Shown: piece after piece, positions 11,944-23,887 of the stretch | Position numbering within the stretch: the stretch's first letter is position 1 | Layout: each line of letters starts with the position of its first letter | Source of the DNA: Macrothele yani | Taxonomy: Eukaryota > Arthropoda > Arachnida > Araneae > Macrothelidae | NCBI GenBank assembly: GCA_039090855.1 | Contig: CM077034.1 | Span: forward strand, 225,077,331 to 225,141,330 | Direction of reading: 5' to 3' | Length of the DNA: 64,000 nt | Notes under the pieces: generated by a model | What the model was told of the DNA's origin: nothing | What the model saw: only the letters and a program-made list of their open reading frames with translations | Database searches by the model: none | Made by a program: the position numbers and the translations under genes

Positions 11944-13648
11944 CACCACGCCAGTTTTCTTTACAGAGTTCTGTTCTGAAAATGTAGGCTTTTGAAGACA
12001 GGTTTTTGGCTTTATATTTTTTTTCGTGTGGAAAAAAAGGACCTTTGAGATACAATATTTTTATTTGCTGGAACATTTATATCTTTTTTATGTAGAACTT
12101 TTTCACCAGATACCAATACATCTTCCATTTCTTTCAGTGAATGACTGAACATGTCCAAAACCCTTTCCTTTTTTTCTCATCATTACAAGCAGAATATAGT
12201 GTGTGAAGTTTTTTAACCCCATCAGTTACAGTATTTTCCCATGTCATGTTTGGAACATTGGACGGCACAGAACCAATATCAAGCATAACTTCTGACGAAA
12301 TGTCACTACTGCTAACATGTGGACTGATATCTGCTCCTATTTTACAAATATTTGCTGCCTTAGGAAATGCTGTTGCAGTTAAATGGATATGTTTGCATAT
12401 AGAATTTTTGTTTAGGAAATCAGAACAGTTACAACTACAAGTATGAACACATATCAGGCAGTAGCTGCATATCAATCTGCATGCTACTGGGCATAGCTCA
12501 AAGTTGAGTTGTACAGTATATGTCACATCATGTTTGTCTTCTGAACACACCAAATATGTGTCTTCTCCAATTCTGGTCACAAGACTTGGGTTCATGTTCA
12601 AGCTATTCCTGTGACGCTTCTCTATTTTAGCAATGCGACTACTGATCTTGCCTTTCTCTAACTTCACTATTCTCTCAATGCCCTTATCGCGAATGATGTT
12701 CATTAAAATATTTATACACACATCCAGTCTCTTGTTGACTTTCCCATCCATGTACACATATTTCAACAATCGATGGAAACTTTCAACATACATATTTGTG
12801 TTAACAAATGAATGTTGCCTGTAAAACAATGCCCACTGTTCAACTCTTCTACCATATACAGTTCTAAAATACTTTCCAAATTCCTTAGTTTCTTCATTCA
12901 TATCAAAATCCTCCTGAAGCTCTTGCAACATTTCATTTAGTATTGCTTCATTCCTTTCTTCTCTGACAACAATAAGCTTCACACTGTATGTTCTTACTTT
13001 TTATTATCTTCAGTTTCCTTTGCCATGCTCTATCTACATGCCATGTGCATAGCAATTTTTGGAATGCCTACCAAAAATTGATGTCCAAGCTGTGTAAAAC
13101 TGCTCTGTGTCATCACTCATAAACCATTCAGTATTTAAATTGCCAGCTTTTTCCTTCAAAATTCTGAAAAAGTGAGTCAACACAATCTCATTTTCTTTGT
13201 TTGAGATTAAGAAAGCACATGGAAATCCTTCACCAAATTCATCAACAACCATAACTGTTGTTAAAAGGAAATCATAACTAGTAGTCCCATGGGTGGAATC
13301 AATCATAACCACTTTAGATGCAAACTTCTGCAGCATAGATATTTGTAGTGGATGAATGATGGCAATAAAAATATCTTCTTCTTCCAATCCTTGAAAGGTC
13401 CCTGGAGCTGGCTGCTCACCTTGCAATTTGAAATGTGTAATTAGATTTTTGTAGCCCAATTTACTGAATTCTTGTAGTATTAGTTTCACGCTTATACTAT
13501 CTATTGCATGTCTTTTTGCATGATCTAAGTTAAAACTTACTTTAATGTTATTAATGTCCTTGCGTGTAATTAAACATGCCCTTCCGTAGTCCTCTTCAAA
13601 TGTACTTCTGATGGAATCAAGAATAGCCTCAACAGACAGTGCTGGCAA
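11944..13648 (-). pseudogene. MULE transposase with SWIM zinc finger, copy C
   Basis: This copy has the same core and SWIM finger as copies A and B, plus a private frameshift. A run of six T in the other copies (4997-5002 in copy A) is five T here (about 13056). This truncates the first piece at 13034, just before the Cys-x-Trp-His motif. The 3' tail is also changed by shortened T runs near 11955 and 12020. It is therefore the most degraded of the three. Confidence 0.85.
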
Positions 13649-14451
13649 TCCTACGGTCGCGGGTCGACAGCATGATACAAGATAGAATCATAGAGACACT
13701 GGCTGTCTTGACTTAAGCTCATGACGTCAGGAAGTCGACCTCAGGGTCTACAGTCTGCACAGGGCCGTTGAGAACACGTCAGTCACTTCGTTCAAACGAG
13801 ATCTCGACGGCCCCGGTCTGCAGCGCACCCACGACCTAAAACAGAAATACATGACTTTGTCCATGCAGAGTAGAAGACGACGTATACGACATATACCTAA
13901 GCTGACCAAACGTCCCCAATTCTTGAGGACAGTCCTCGAATTTAGTTTACTGTCCCCAAAAACGTCTGGAGCCTTTGGGGACGCAAATTGTCCTAAAATT
14001 TTAATGTTTGTCCCCAAATGTCCTCGAATTTACACTTCCTTATTAACCCTTTAGATTTCCAATGAAAAATGTTCTTAAAAGTAGTTTCCGTTGTACTAAT
14101 TTTCCAACATGCTTCTTGTGAAAACAAATTTTGACTTTGTTTTTCTTCTTTCTGGGTTTAACGACCATTACGAGCAACTCTACGGACTATAAGCAGTCAC
14201 CTGTCTCTAATTTGGAGACATTCGTTCTCAGGAAAAGAGAGAGCTAGTGCTGTAAAACAAGCACACCACCCATGCCTCATTCGGGACTCGAACCTGTACC
14301 CACTTGTACGAATGGTCAGTAACCAGCACTAGGTCAATGCACCACTGGCGCTGTACTTGTTCTAAATTTCTCCAAAAACTTTGGCAAAATGAAAAATTCG
14401 CCGTGGAATTTCTATGGTGTGCAGCCTAATTTTAATTCAGCGCATGTACTT

Positions 14452-14677
14452 TTTTTTTTTTTTTTTTTGATTGGAGGTTTAACGACCGCCGTGAGCAACT
14501 CAATGGGCTACAAGCAGTCGCCCGTCCCTAATTTAGGGTCACTGGTTCCAGGGAAGGGAGAGAGCCAGTGCCGTAAGACAAACACAACATCCATGCCTGA
14601 CCGGGATTCGAACCCGGACCCCTTACGGACGAATGATCAGAGGCCAACGCCTTAGACCACTGCGCCACCGGGGCGGC
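14452..14677 (-). mobile_element. SINE, single-tail, in hAT copy C
   Basis: Same insertion again, with GCGCATGTACTT at 14440-14451 and 14678-14689; a few private substitutions (for example GACCGCC for GACCACC). Confidence 0.88.
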
Positions 14678-14757
14678 GCGCATGTACTTAAGTTAAAGCA
14701 TTTCACTTTTGCTAATATGTTCTCGTCATCATAATTCTACTTTGTCAATACAAATTA

Positions 14758-14980
14758 GCCGCCCCGTTGGCGCAGTGGTCTAAGCGATGGCCTCTGATCA
14801 TTCGTCCGAACGGGGTCCGGGTTCGAATCCCGGTGAGGCATGGATGTTGTGTTTGTCTTACGGCACTGGCTCTCTCCCTTCCTGGAACCAGTGACCCTAA
14901 ATTAGGGACGGGCGACTGCTTATAGCCCATTGAGTTGCTCACGGTGGTCGTTAAACCTCCAACCAAAAAAAAAAAAAAAA
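14758..14980 (+). mobile_element. SINE, single-tail (right parental copy)
   Basis: Head with box B GGTTCGAATCC, one tail, poly-A. The TSD AATACAAATTA at 14747-14757 and 14981-14991 is intact, so this copy is an ordinary insertion inside the hAT-like element and the source of the left half of both chimeric SINEs. Confidence 0.92.
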
Positions 14981-15446
14981 AATACAAATTAACAACATTC
15001 TACAAGATATATATCCTTTTAAGACACAAATTTTCATATGTAATATCACTTATTGAAGCAATGCAGTTTTGGGACAAAAAGATTTGCATACTTATTTTGA
15101 GTACGTATGTATCCCCAAATGAACTACCAATTTGGGGACGCCACGCCCTTTTGTCCTCAAATCGGTGTCCCGATATCTGGTCACCTTACATATACCTATC
15201 ATTTTCCGGATTATTTTTGGTTTACATCTTCCAGTTTCCTGTACCATTCTAATAAGTGGCATTATTCTTGCTTATTCCTCACCAATCGTTAACTTTTACT
15301 TTGTAAATTCCATTACTTAAGTTTCTACGCGTTTTTGTTGCACATTTCATTCACGCATACTCTGTCATTGTTTTCTTCACAATGTAGCTTTACGTTCAAT
15401 TCTGATTGGTATTCTTCCACTGTCATCTGTTTCGATGTCTACGTGT

Positions 15447-18400
15447 TTGGCTTCAATATCTATGGATATTTCGTTATTGCCATTTTATCGGTGCCTCACT
15501 TAGCTTCAATATCCATGGATATTTCGTTATTGCCATTTTATCGGTGCCTCACTTGGCTTCAATATCTGTGGATATTTCGTTATTGCCATTTTATCGGTGC
15601 CTCACTTGGCTTCAATATCTGTGGATATTTCGTTATTGCCATTTTATCGGTGCCTCACTTGGCTTCAATATCTGTGGATATTTCGTTATTGCCATTTTAT
15701 CGGTGCCTCACTTGGCTTCAATATCTGTGGATATTTCGTTATTGCCATTTTATCGGTGCCTCACTTGGCTTCAATATCTGTGGATATTTCGTTATTGCCA
15801 TTTTATCGGTGCCTCACTTGGCTTCAATATCTGTGGATATTTCGTTATTGCCATTTTATCGGTGCCTCACTTGGCTTCAATATCTATGGATATTTCGTTA
15901 TTGCCATTTTATCGGTGCCTCACTTGGCTTCAATATCTGTGGATATTTCGTTATTGCCATTTTATCGGTGCCTCACTTGGCTTCAATATCTGTGGATATT
16001 TCGTTATTGCCATTTTATCGGTGCCTCACTTGGCTTCAATATCTGTGGATATTTCGTTATTGCCATTTTATCGGTGCCTCACTTGGCTTCAATATCTGTG
16101 GATATTTCGTTATTGCCATTTTATCGGTGCCTCACTTGGCTTCAATATCTGTGGATATTTCGTTATTGCCATTTTATCGGTGCCTCACTTGGCTTCAATA
16201 TCTGTGGATATTATGTTATTGCCATTTTATCGGTGCCTCACTTGGCTTCAATATCTATGGATATTTCGTTATTGCCATTTTATCGGTGCCTCACTTGGCT
16301 TCAATATCTGTGGATATTTCGTTATTGCCATTTTATCGGTGCCTCACTTGGCTTCAATATCTGTGGATATTTCGTTATTGCCATTTTATCGGTGCCTCAC
16401 TTGGCTTCAATATCTGTGGATATTTCGTTATTGCCATTTTATCGGTGCCTCACTTGGCTTCAATATCTCTGGATATTTCGTTATTGCCATTTTATCGGTG
16501 CCTCACTTGGCTTCAATATCTGTGGATATTTCGTTATTGCCATTTTATCGGTGCCTCACTTGGCTTCAATATCTGTGGATATTTCGTTATTGCCATTTTA
16601 TCGGTGCCTCACTTGGCTTCAATATCTGTGGATATTTCGTTATTGCCATTTTATCGGTGCCTCACTTGGCTTCAATATCTGTGGATATTTCGTTATTGCC
16701 ATTTTATCGGTGCCTCACTTGGCTTCAATATCTCTGGATATTTCGTTATTGCCATTTTATCGGTGCCTCACTTGGCTTCAATATCTGTGGATATTTCGTT
16801 ATTGCCATTTTATCGGTGCCTCACTTGGCTTCAATATCTGTGGATATTTCGTTATTGCCATTTTATCGGTGCCTCACTTGGCTTCAATATCTGTGGATAT
16901 TTCGTTATTGCCATTTTATCGGTGCCTCACTTGGCTTCAATATCTGTGGATATTTCGTTATTGCCATTTTATCGGTGCCTCACTTGGCTTCAATATCTGT
17001 GGATATTTCGTTATTGCCATTTTATCGGTGCCTCACTTGGCTTCAATATCTCTGGATATTTCGTTATTGCCATTTTATCGGTGCCTCACTTGGCTTCAAT
17101 ATCTCTGGATATTTCGTTATTGCCATTTTATCGGTGCCTCACTTGGCTTCAATATCTGTGGATATTTCGTTATTGCCATTTTATCGGTGCCTCACTTGGC
17201 TTCAATATCTGTGGATATTTCGTTATTGCCATTTTATCGGTGCCTCACTTGGCTTCAATATCTGTGGATATTTCGTTATTGCCATTTTATCGGTGCCTCA
17301 CTTGGCTTCAATATCTGTGGATATTTCGTTATTGCCATTTTATCGGTGCCTCACTTGGCTTCAATATCTATGGATATTTCGTTATTGCCATTTTATCGGT
17401 GCCTCACTTGGCTTCAATATCTATGGATATTTCCTTATTGCCATTTTATCGGTGCCTCACTTGGCTTCAATATCTATGGATATTTCGTTATTGCCATTTT
17501 ATCGGTGCCTCACTTGGCTTCAATATCTGTGGATATTTCGTTATTGCCATTTTATCGGTGCCTCACTTGGCTTCAATATCTGTGGATATTTCGTTATTGC
17601 CATTTTATCGGTGCCTCACTTGCCTTCAATATCTGTGGATATTTCGTTATTGCCATTTTATCGGTGCCTCACTTGGCTTCAATATCTGTGGATATTTCGT
17701 TATTGCCATTTTATCGGTGCCTCACTTGGCTTCAATATCTATGGATATTTCGTTATTGCCATTTTATCGGTGCCTCACTTGGCTTCAATATCTGTGGATA
17801 TTTCGTTATTGACATTTTATCGGTGCCTCACTTGGCTTCAATATCTGTGGATATTTCGTTATTGCCATTTTATCGGTGCCTCACTTGGCTTCAATATCTG
17901 TGGATATTTCGTTATTGCCATTTTATCGGTGCCTCACTTGGCTTCAATATCTGTGGATATTTCGTTATTGCCATTTTATCGGTGCCTCACTTGGCTTCAA
18001 TATCTGTGGATATTTCGTTATTGCCATTTTATCGGTGCCTCACTTGGCTTCAATATCTGTGGATATTTCGTTATTGCCATTTTATCGGTGCCTCACTTGG
18101 CTTCAATATCTGTGGATATTTCGTTATTGCCATTTTATCGGTGCCTCACTTGGCTTCAATATCTCTGGATATTTCGTTATTGCCATTTTATCGGTGCCTC
18201 ACTTGGCTTCAATATCTGTGGATATTTCGTTATTGCCATTTTATCGGTGCCTCACTTGGCTTCAATATCTGTGGATATTTCGTTATTGCCATTTTATCGG
18301 TGCCTCACTTGGCTTCAATATCTGTGGATATTTCGTTATTGCCATTTTATCGGTGCCTCACTTGGCTTCAATATCTGTGGATATTTCGTTATTGCCATTT

Positions 18401-18838
18401 TATCGGTGCCTCACTTGGCTTCAATATCTGTGGATATTTCGTTATTGCCATTTTATCGGTGCCTCACTTGGCTTCAATATCTGTGGATATTTCGTTATTG
18501 CCATTTTATCGGTGCCTCACTTGGCTTCAATATCTGTGGATATTTCGTTATTGCCATTTTATCGGTGCCTCACTTGGCTTCAATATCTATGGATATTTCG
18601 TTATTGCCATTTTATCGGTGCCTCACTTGGCTTCAATATCTATGGATATTTCGTTATTGCCATTTTATCGGTGCCTCACTTGGCTTCAATATCTATGGAT
18701 ATTTCGTTATTGCCATTTTATCGGTGCCTCACTTGGCTTCAATATCTATGGATATTTCGTTATTGCCATTTTATCGGTGCCTCACTTGGCTTCAATATCT
18801 ATGGATATTTCGTTATTGAGATTTTATCGGTGCCTCAC
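15447..18838 (+). repeat. 53-bp satellite, 64 copies without indels
   Basis: The monomer begins TTGGCTTCAATATCTGTGGA and ends GGTGCCTCAC. From 15447 to 18838 is 3392 bp, exactly 64 x 53, so no copy has gained or lost a base. Variation is by substitution, mainly at one position (GTGG, ATGG or CTGG); ATGG copies cluster at both ends. All three plus-strand frames stay open for long distances because the monomer has no stop in any plus frame and 53 is not a multiple of three. The hydrophobic polypeptides predicted are one protein in three phases and I do not consider them genes. Confidence 0.96.
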
Positions 18839-19187
18839 TTGGCTTACATTGGGATAGCAGTTGAGGACAAAGGTCGGGGAGGGGGGGCACGGAAGGATGG
18901 TGCAGAGATTGGATGGGTCATTCGCGACGGGAGAAGCTGTGGCTACCGAGATAGAAGGCTTTCTCGCCCACGTCCTTGAAAGTCGTGACGTCATCATACT
19001 TAGGGCTACTGACCACGAACGAATAAAACGTATTCAAGTCAAGCTTGGATTTGTCGTTCTTCTAAGAAGCGCTAAGTTTAAGGCAGTGCAATTCCATTTT
19101 GTGATCTTGTGGCCATTTCAATATACATATAAAGATGACAAAAAACTTTATAGTACCAAAGTGCAAAGAAAAATACATAGCTGCACT
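18839..19187. other. single-copy DNA, no recognised gene
   Basis: A short open frame (18861-19325) runs into the following SINE and has no recognisable domain. A stretch at about 18930-19025 (ACCGAGATAGAAGGC, TGACGTCA, ACGAACGA) has a partial inverted counterpart at about 21090-21180, hinting at an old inverted repeat around the SINE composite. Confidence 0.35.
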
Positions 19188-19199
19188 AAAAGTAAGTGC

Positions 19200-20457
19200 A
19201 AGGCGCTGGCCTCTGATTGTTCGTCCGTAAGGGGTCCGGGTTCGAATCCCGGTGAGGCATGGATGTTGTTTTTGCCTTACGGCACTGGCTCTCTCCCTTC
19301 TCTGGAACCAGTGACTCTAAATTAGGGACGGGCGACTGCTTATAGCCCATTGAGTTGCTCACGATGGTCGTTAAACCTCCAATCAATCAATGGATGTTGA
19401 GTTTGTCTTACGGCACTGGCTCTCTCCCTTCCCTGGAACCAGTGACCCTAAATTAGGGACGGGCGACTGCTTATAGCCCATTGAGTTGCTCACAGTGGTC
19501 GTTAAACCTCCAATCAATCAATGCCGCCCCAGTGGCGCAGTGGTCTAAGGCGCTGGCCTCTGATCATTCGTCCGTAAGGGGTCCGGGTTCGAATCCCAGT
19601 GAGGCATGGATGTTGTGTTTGCCTTACGGCACTGGCTCTCTCCCTTCTCTGGAACCAGTGACTCTAAATTAGGGACGGGCGACTGCTTATAGCCCATTGA
19701 GTTGCTCACAGTGGTCGTTAAACCTCCAATCAATCAATGCCGCCCCGGTGGCGCAGTGGTCTAAGGCGCTGGCCTCTGATCATTCGTCCGTAAGGGGTCC
19801 GGGTTCGAATCCCAGTGAGGCATGGATGTTGTGTTTGTCTTACGGCACTGGCTCTCTCCCTTCCCTGGAACCAGTGACCCTAAATTAGGGACGGGCGACT
19901 GCTTATAGCCCATTGAGTTGCTCACGATGGTCGTTAAACCTCCAATCAATCAATGGATGTTGAGTTTGTCTTACGGCACTGGCTCTCTCCCTTCCCTGGA
20001 ACCAGTGACCCTAAATTAGGGACGGGCGACTGCTTATAGCCCATTGAGTTGCTCACAGTGGTCGTTAAACCTCCAATCAATCAATGCCGCCCCGGTGGCG
20101 CAGTGGTCTAAGGCGCTGGCCTCTGATCATTCGTCCGTAAGGGGTCCGGGTTCGAATCCCGGTGAGGCATGGATGTTGTGTTTGTCTTACGGCACTGGCT
20201 CTCTCCCTTCCCTGGATCCAGTGACTCTAAATTAGGGACGGGCGACTGCTTATAGCCCATTGAGTTGCTCACGGTGGTCGTTAAACCTCCAATAAAAAAA
20301 AAAACAAAAAAACAATCAATCAATGGATGTTGAGTTTGTCTTACGGCAGTGGCTCTCTCCCTTCCCTGGAACCAGTGACCCTAAATTAGGGACGGGCGAC
20401 TGCTTATAACCCATTGAGTTGCTCACGGTGGGCGTTAAACCTCCAATCAAAAAAAAA
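19200..20457 (+). mobile_element. composite SINE array: four heads, multiple tails, one TSD pair
   Basis: A truncated head at 19200 and full heads at about 19523, 19739 and 20086 alternate with one or two 131-bp tails each; an internal A-rich stretch lies at 20293-20311, then a last tail and poly-A. The whole block is flanked by one TSD, AAAAGTAAGTGC (19188-19199 and 20458-20469), and no internal TSDs are visible. Heads at 19523 and 20086 are 563 bp apart and the order tail-tail-head repeats, so part of the block was tandemly duplicated. Each head abuts AATCAATCAAT of the preceding tail. Confidence 0.88.
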
Positions 20458-20469
20458 AAAAGTAAGTGC

Positions 20470-21945
20470 TCTTTCCGCAAAAAGTAATATCGTAATATCT
20501 TAGGCGCACGTCGAAGTGACCATTTCGACATTATGAAGAATAAGTCAATGATTTTACGATGTGTTCAACATTTCTTCGTATAAGTCGTTTTTAGCTACCG
20601 AAATGGTTTTAGTAAATATGCACGAGAACCTTTTCTGATCTGAAATTAATTTATGACCCTATCATCAAGACACAGTCAGCTACCATAAGTGTTTCCGCAA
20701 ATAAACAAAATAACAATTCCCACATATCACGATGCATTTGTAAATTTCGCAGCTACCGATCTTTAACCTTATATGAGCTAATAAAATATATGCCGCTAAT
20801 TAAAATGCCCTAGGAAGTTACCGTGATAAGAAGAAAGCGTGTAGGACGTTCTGTTGCCATGCCAGTACACTTGTTCGTGTGATTAAGTAAAGATTATTTC
20901 ACTCTGTAAACAATCACTATCGTTCATACAATTTTTTTTCTTTTGGTGTCAATGAAACAAAACATTAAGCTGGCCATTTCGAATTTCACGCAAGCAACCT
21001 AAACAACGAAAGTTAAAAGCAAAGCGGATATCATAACCCTCCGATGTCCGTACTTCCTAGCAAGAGAAGCATCTAACGTCGTTCGTGCCACCAGCGGTTG
21101 ATACGTTAACACGGGTTTTGGTGACGTCATAAATCGCTCCATATGCCTTCTATCTCGGTGGCCAGGGAGAAGCTGAGGAGAAACAAAGTTTACAAGGCCA
21201 GAATACCATGTGACGTCATTGTGAGAAGATATCGAAGAACGATACACAAGCAATCGATAAGGTTTTCATCAGATAGTGCAACGTGAAACGGGACTTACAT
21301 CTAGCTTACATTAACTATTTCCGAGCTTCTCTGAAGATTATGGACGTTTCATTAAATGACTTTTTCCAGAAATTTTTTGAGGGAAGACAATATTAGGGTG
21401 ATCATATTTCCTTGAGAGTTAAGGTACTCAGTTTCTCCTAGAACCTTGTCACATTTACCGTGACTTGTAGTTTCAATCTAGGCTTCTCACCTCCTTTTCT
21501 AACCTTTCCCTGGAAATAATAGAGTTGTTTTGGTATTTTCAGTGCAAGATAGTTAGCTAGTAACCTTGTTCATTTATCTGATACCTAAATAATAAATATG
21601 AGGGACTTAGTTTTTACTAGATCCTTGTGTCATTCACCAGAGTATGTATGGCTCTGAAGTGAAGGTTTCTGGTTAAACCTACAGATGGTTTGCTAACTCG
21701 TGTTTCTTTCCCGAGACTTTTCATCCTCGAACTGTAAATTATATGAAGAAGGAATTTCTTTCTATCATATTTAATTTTACTTATTTTTTCTCACGTTTAG
21801 TAGCTATAACGCACTCATAATACTGCGGGAAAAACTTCCAAAATTAAGTTTTGTTCCCGGCAACTTCTTTTAAAAATAAACAAATGGCCACATTAAAATG
21901 TTTTTTTGACATTACTTAGAGTGTGCAATACGAATTCCTTGCAAC
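20470..21945. other. no gene recognised
   Basis: AT-rich single-copy DNA with only short frames; nothing with a domain or a terminal repeat was found. Confidence 0.5.
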
Positions 21946-21947
21946 TA

Positions 21948-23339
21948 CCCTGTTGGCCACCCAAAATGCAACACCAAAAAGGAAGCATCCGATTGGCCTG
22001 AAATTCGCAACATGCGTCGCCCGCGAGATAACATGCAAACGATTAGCATTGCAGGGCATATGCAAATCATGTGCGCCCAGCACGCTACCGAGAAGCACTA
22101 TAAGAAGGGTGCACAGAAGGCGGGGTGTAAATAGTGGAAGTGTGTTGTGCTGCCGTACCTGTGCGTGGGAAACTTCCTGATGCCTCGTCGCAGAATACGG
22201 CAGTCATTCCAGCACGTTTCGGAGTTCGACAAAGGACGAATAGTGGCTTAACCCGACAGCGGTTTATCGTGCCGAGACATCGGCGCCCGTGTGGGACGAC
22301 ATCCAGCCACAGTGAGGGGTGTATGGATTCGGCTGGTGCAGGAGGGACGAACGGACCGACGTGAGCGATTGTCGCAGCCGCGGCACACCACTGAACGATA
22401 GGATCGGCATGTTGTGCGGCGGGCATTGATGGCTCTCACCGCCACATCACGGACGTTAGCGCAGGAATTAGGGTGTGTTGCGCAACAACCTGTGTCAGCA
22501 CGTACCGTTCGACGTCGTCTGCAGGAGCGGGGACTAGTTGCACGGTGCCCATTGCTCCGATTACCATTGACGTTACACCACCGGCGAGTGCGGCGGCAGT
22601 GGGCTGTTGAACGCCGCACCTGGACTACGGAATGGCACGACATTGTCTTCTCCGACGAATGCCGCTTCTGCCTGCAACACCACGATGGTCGGATCCGCGT
22701 GCGGCGGCACCGCGGCGAGAGACTATGACGCCTGCATTATGCATCGCCATACCGGTCCGTCGTCTGGAGTTATGGTTTGGGGCGTAATTGGATATGACAC
22801 CCACACCCCTCTGGTACGCATCGCCGGTAACCTCAACAGCCACCGCTACATCTCCGACGTTTTGGAGCCTGTCCCTTACCTGCCAGGGGACACGTTTGAA
22901 CAGGACAATGCACTCCCGCACATGGCACGCATCGCGCAAAAATTCTTCACAGCCAACCAAGTGTCACTGCTGCCGTGGCCCGCCTGTTCTCCCGATATGG
23001 CGCCCATCGAACACGTCTGGTCGCTGATCGGCAACCGAGTGGCCCGGCAAGCATCACCCGCGGCTACGCCTGATGAACTGTGGCAACGTGTGGAAGCAGC
23101 CAGGACTGACATACCTCAAGCCCACATCCAAAGCCCCTTTCGTTTGAGGCCGCGGCGGATAGTGGCCGTTATTGCCAGCCATGGGGGCCACATTAACTAT
23201 TGATGTCTGCTTGTTCCGCAAGTCGCACGGGCGTGTAAGCTCAATCGTTTCATTTTTGTATCTGTTGTTATGTGTCCAGTAAATCTGGCTTTGCTATTTC
23301 GTGTCCTTCTTGGTGTTGCATTTTGGGTGGCCAGCAGTG
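21948..23339 (+). mobile_element. Tc1-like transposon, decayed
   Basis: Terminal inverted repeats of about 35 bp: CCCTGTTGGCCACCCAAAAT on the left and, inverted, CACTGCTGGCCACCCAAAAT on the right. TA dinucleotides flank both ends (21946-21947, 23340-23341), the standard Tc1/mariner target duplication. At 1392 bp the length is normal for the family. It is much more GC-rich than its surroundings. Confidence 0.93.
22180..23203 (+). pseudogene. Tc1-like DD34E transposase, inactivated
   Basis: Begins at ATG 22180 with a helix-turn-helix N-terminal region. An in-frame TAA (about 22249) and TAG (about 22400) interrupt it before the Arg-Thr-Val-Arg-Arg-Arg-Leu segment. The catalytic triad is still readable: Phe-Ser-Asp-Glu, then Gln-Asp-Asn-Ala, then Pro-Ile-Glu-His-Val-Trp, with 34 residues between the second Asp and the Glu. 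A frameshift near 22720 separates the first Asp from the other two. It ends Gly-Gly-His-Ile-Asn-Tyr, as these transposases usually do. It would catalyse TA-specific cut-and-paste if intact; as it stands it cannot. Confidence 0.92.
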
Positions 23340-23341
23340 TA

Positions 23342-23879
23342 GATCACGCAGTTTGGAATCAACTGAAGCCGAAATATATTTTACACGTGGGACAAGCGAC
23401 GTTTCCATTCAGTTATTTCATATCCCCCCACATTACGACAATGATGTTTTCTTTAATCGTAAGTTAAAAGGCGCAATGTCTAATTTATACCCGATTGAAA
23501 AAATTAATACGCAGTATTAAAACAGCGTAAAATTTCTTCTTTCGCGTAGGTAAAAGAGGTTAGTTAACGTTGTTTACATAGGACACACGCCGTTTTATCC
23601 GTACAAGCTCTGTGATGAAAATGTCGCTAGCTGATGCCACTCATGTACACAACAACTTCCAGTCTATGTATCTTAAAGGTCTTTGATTTTGTCTTACAAC
23701 TAATATAGCTCTCATTGTCTCAACACTTAAGCTAGATTTCTCCTTTGACCACGTACTGTTCGTAACAGAATCTCAACATGTGCTGTACCTCCTGGAAGAC
23801 AAAGAATAAACTCTTCAATATTACAAAAGTCCTGAAAGTCTAGTCGGCTTTTTCGCTCATTTCAGAAAAAAATTGTGCC
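23342..23879. other. no gene recognised
   Basis: Short frames only. The last 50 bp (TTTCGCTCATTTCAG region) resembles sequence just beyond the hAT-like element at about 25215-25255, suggesting an old local duplication. Confidence 0.4.
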
Positions 23880-23887
23880 CATCTATC

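Larger units (their letters stand above)
3153..14757. repeat. direct triplication of a ~4.03-kb MULE/hAT segment
   Basis: Three near-identical segments (about 3157-6695, 7183-10730 and 11219-14757) follow one another with repeat distances of 4025 and 4034 bp, for example at the transposase ends 4075, 8100 and 12134. Each holds the same MULE pseudogene, the same inverted-repeat element, the same old and young minus-strand SINEs and the left part of a hAT-like element. They are separated by SINEs at 6696 and 10731. Differences are few and mostly in homopolymers, so the event is recent, or the assembly expanded the region. Confidence 0.92.
13898..15188 (+). mobile_element. non-autonomous hAT-like element, complete (copy C)
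   Basis: An 8-bp TSD, CATATACC, stands at 13890-13897 and 15189-15196. Terminal repeats are TAAGCTGACCAAACGTCCCC on the left and, inverted, TAAGGTGACCAGATATCGGG on the right. Eight-bp duplications and short TIRs of this kind are characteristic of hAT elements. The 1291-bp element has no transposase; it carries an old minus-strand SINE, a younger minus-strand SINE and a plus-strand SINE. It is the only one of the three copies to retain its right end, so it marks the right edge of the triplication. Confidence 0.82.

Noticed and set aside
15335..18979. Four overlapping plus-strand open frames of 367-1137 codons
   Set aside because: They are the 53-bp satellite read in three phases; strong periodicity, no recognisable domain, and frame openness is fully explained by the monomer.
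19523..19610. tRNA genes suggested by box A and box B
   Set aside because: They are SINE heads: followed by SINE tails, TSD-flanked and repeated; no good cloverleaf was assigned.
22248..22643. 131-codon minus-strand frame and other frames across the first Tc1-like element
   Set aside because: Arg-rich shadows of the GC-rich transposase on the plus strand.
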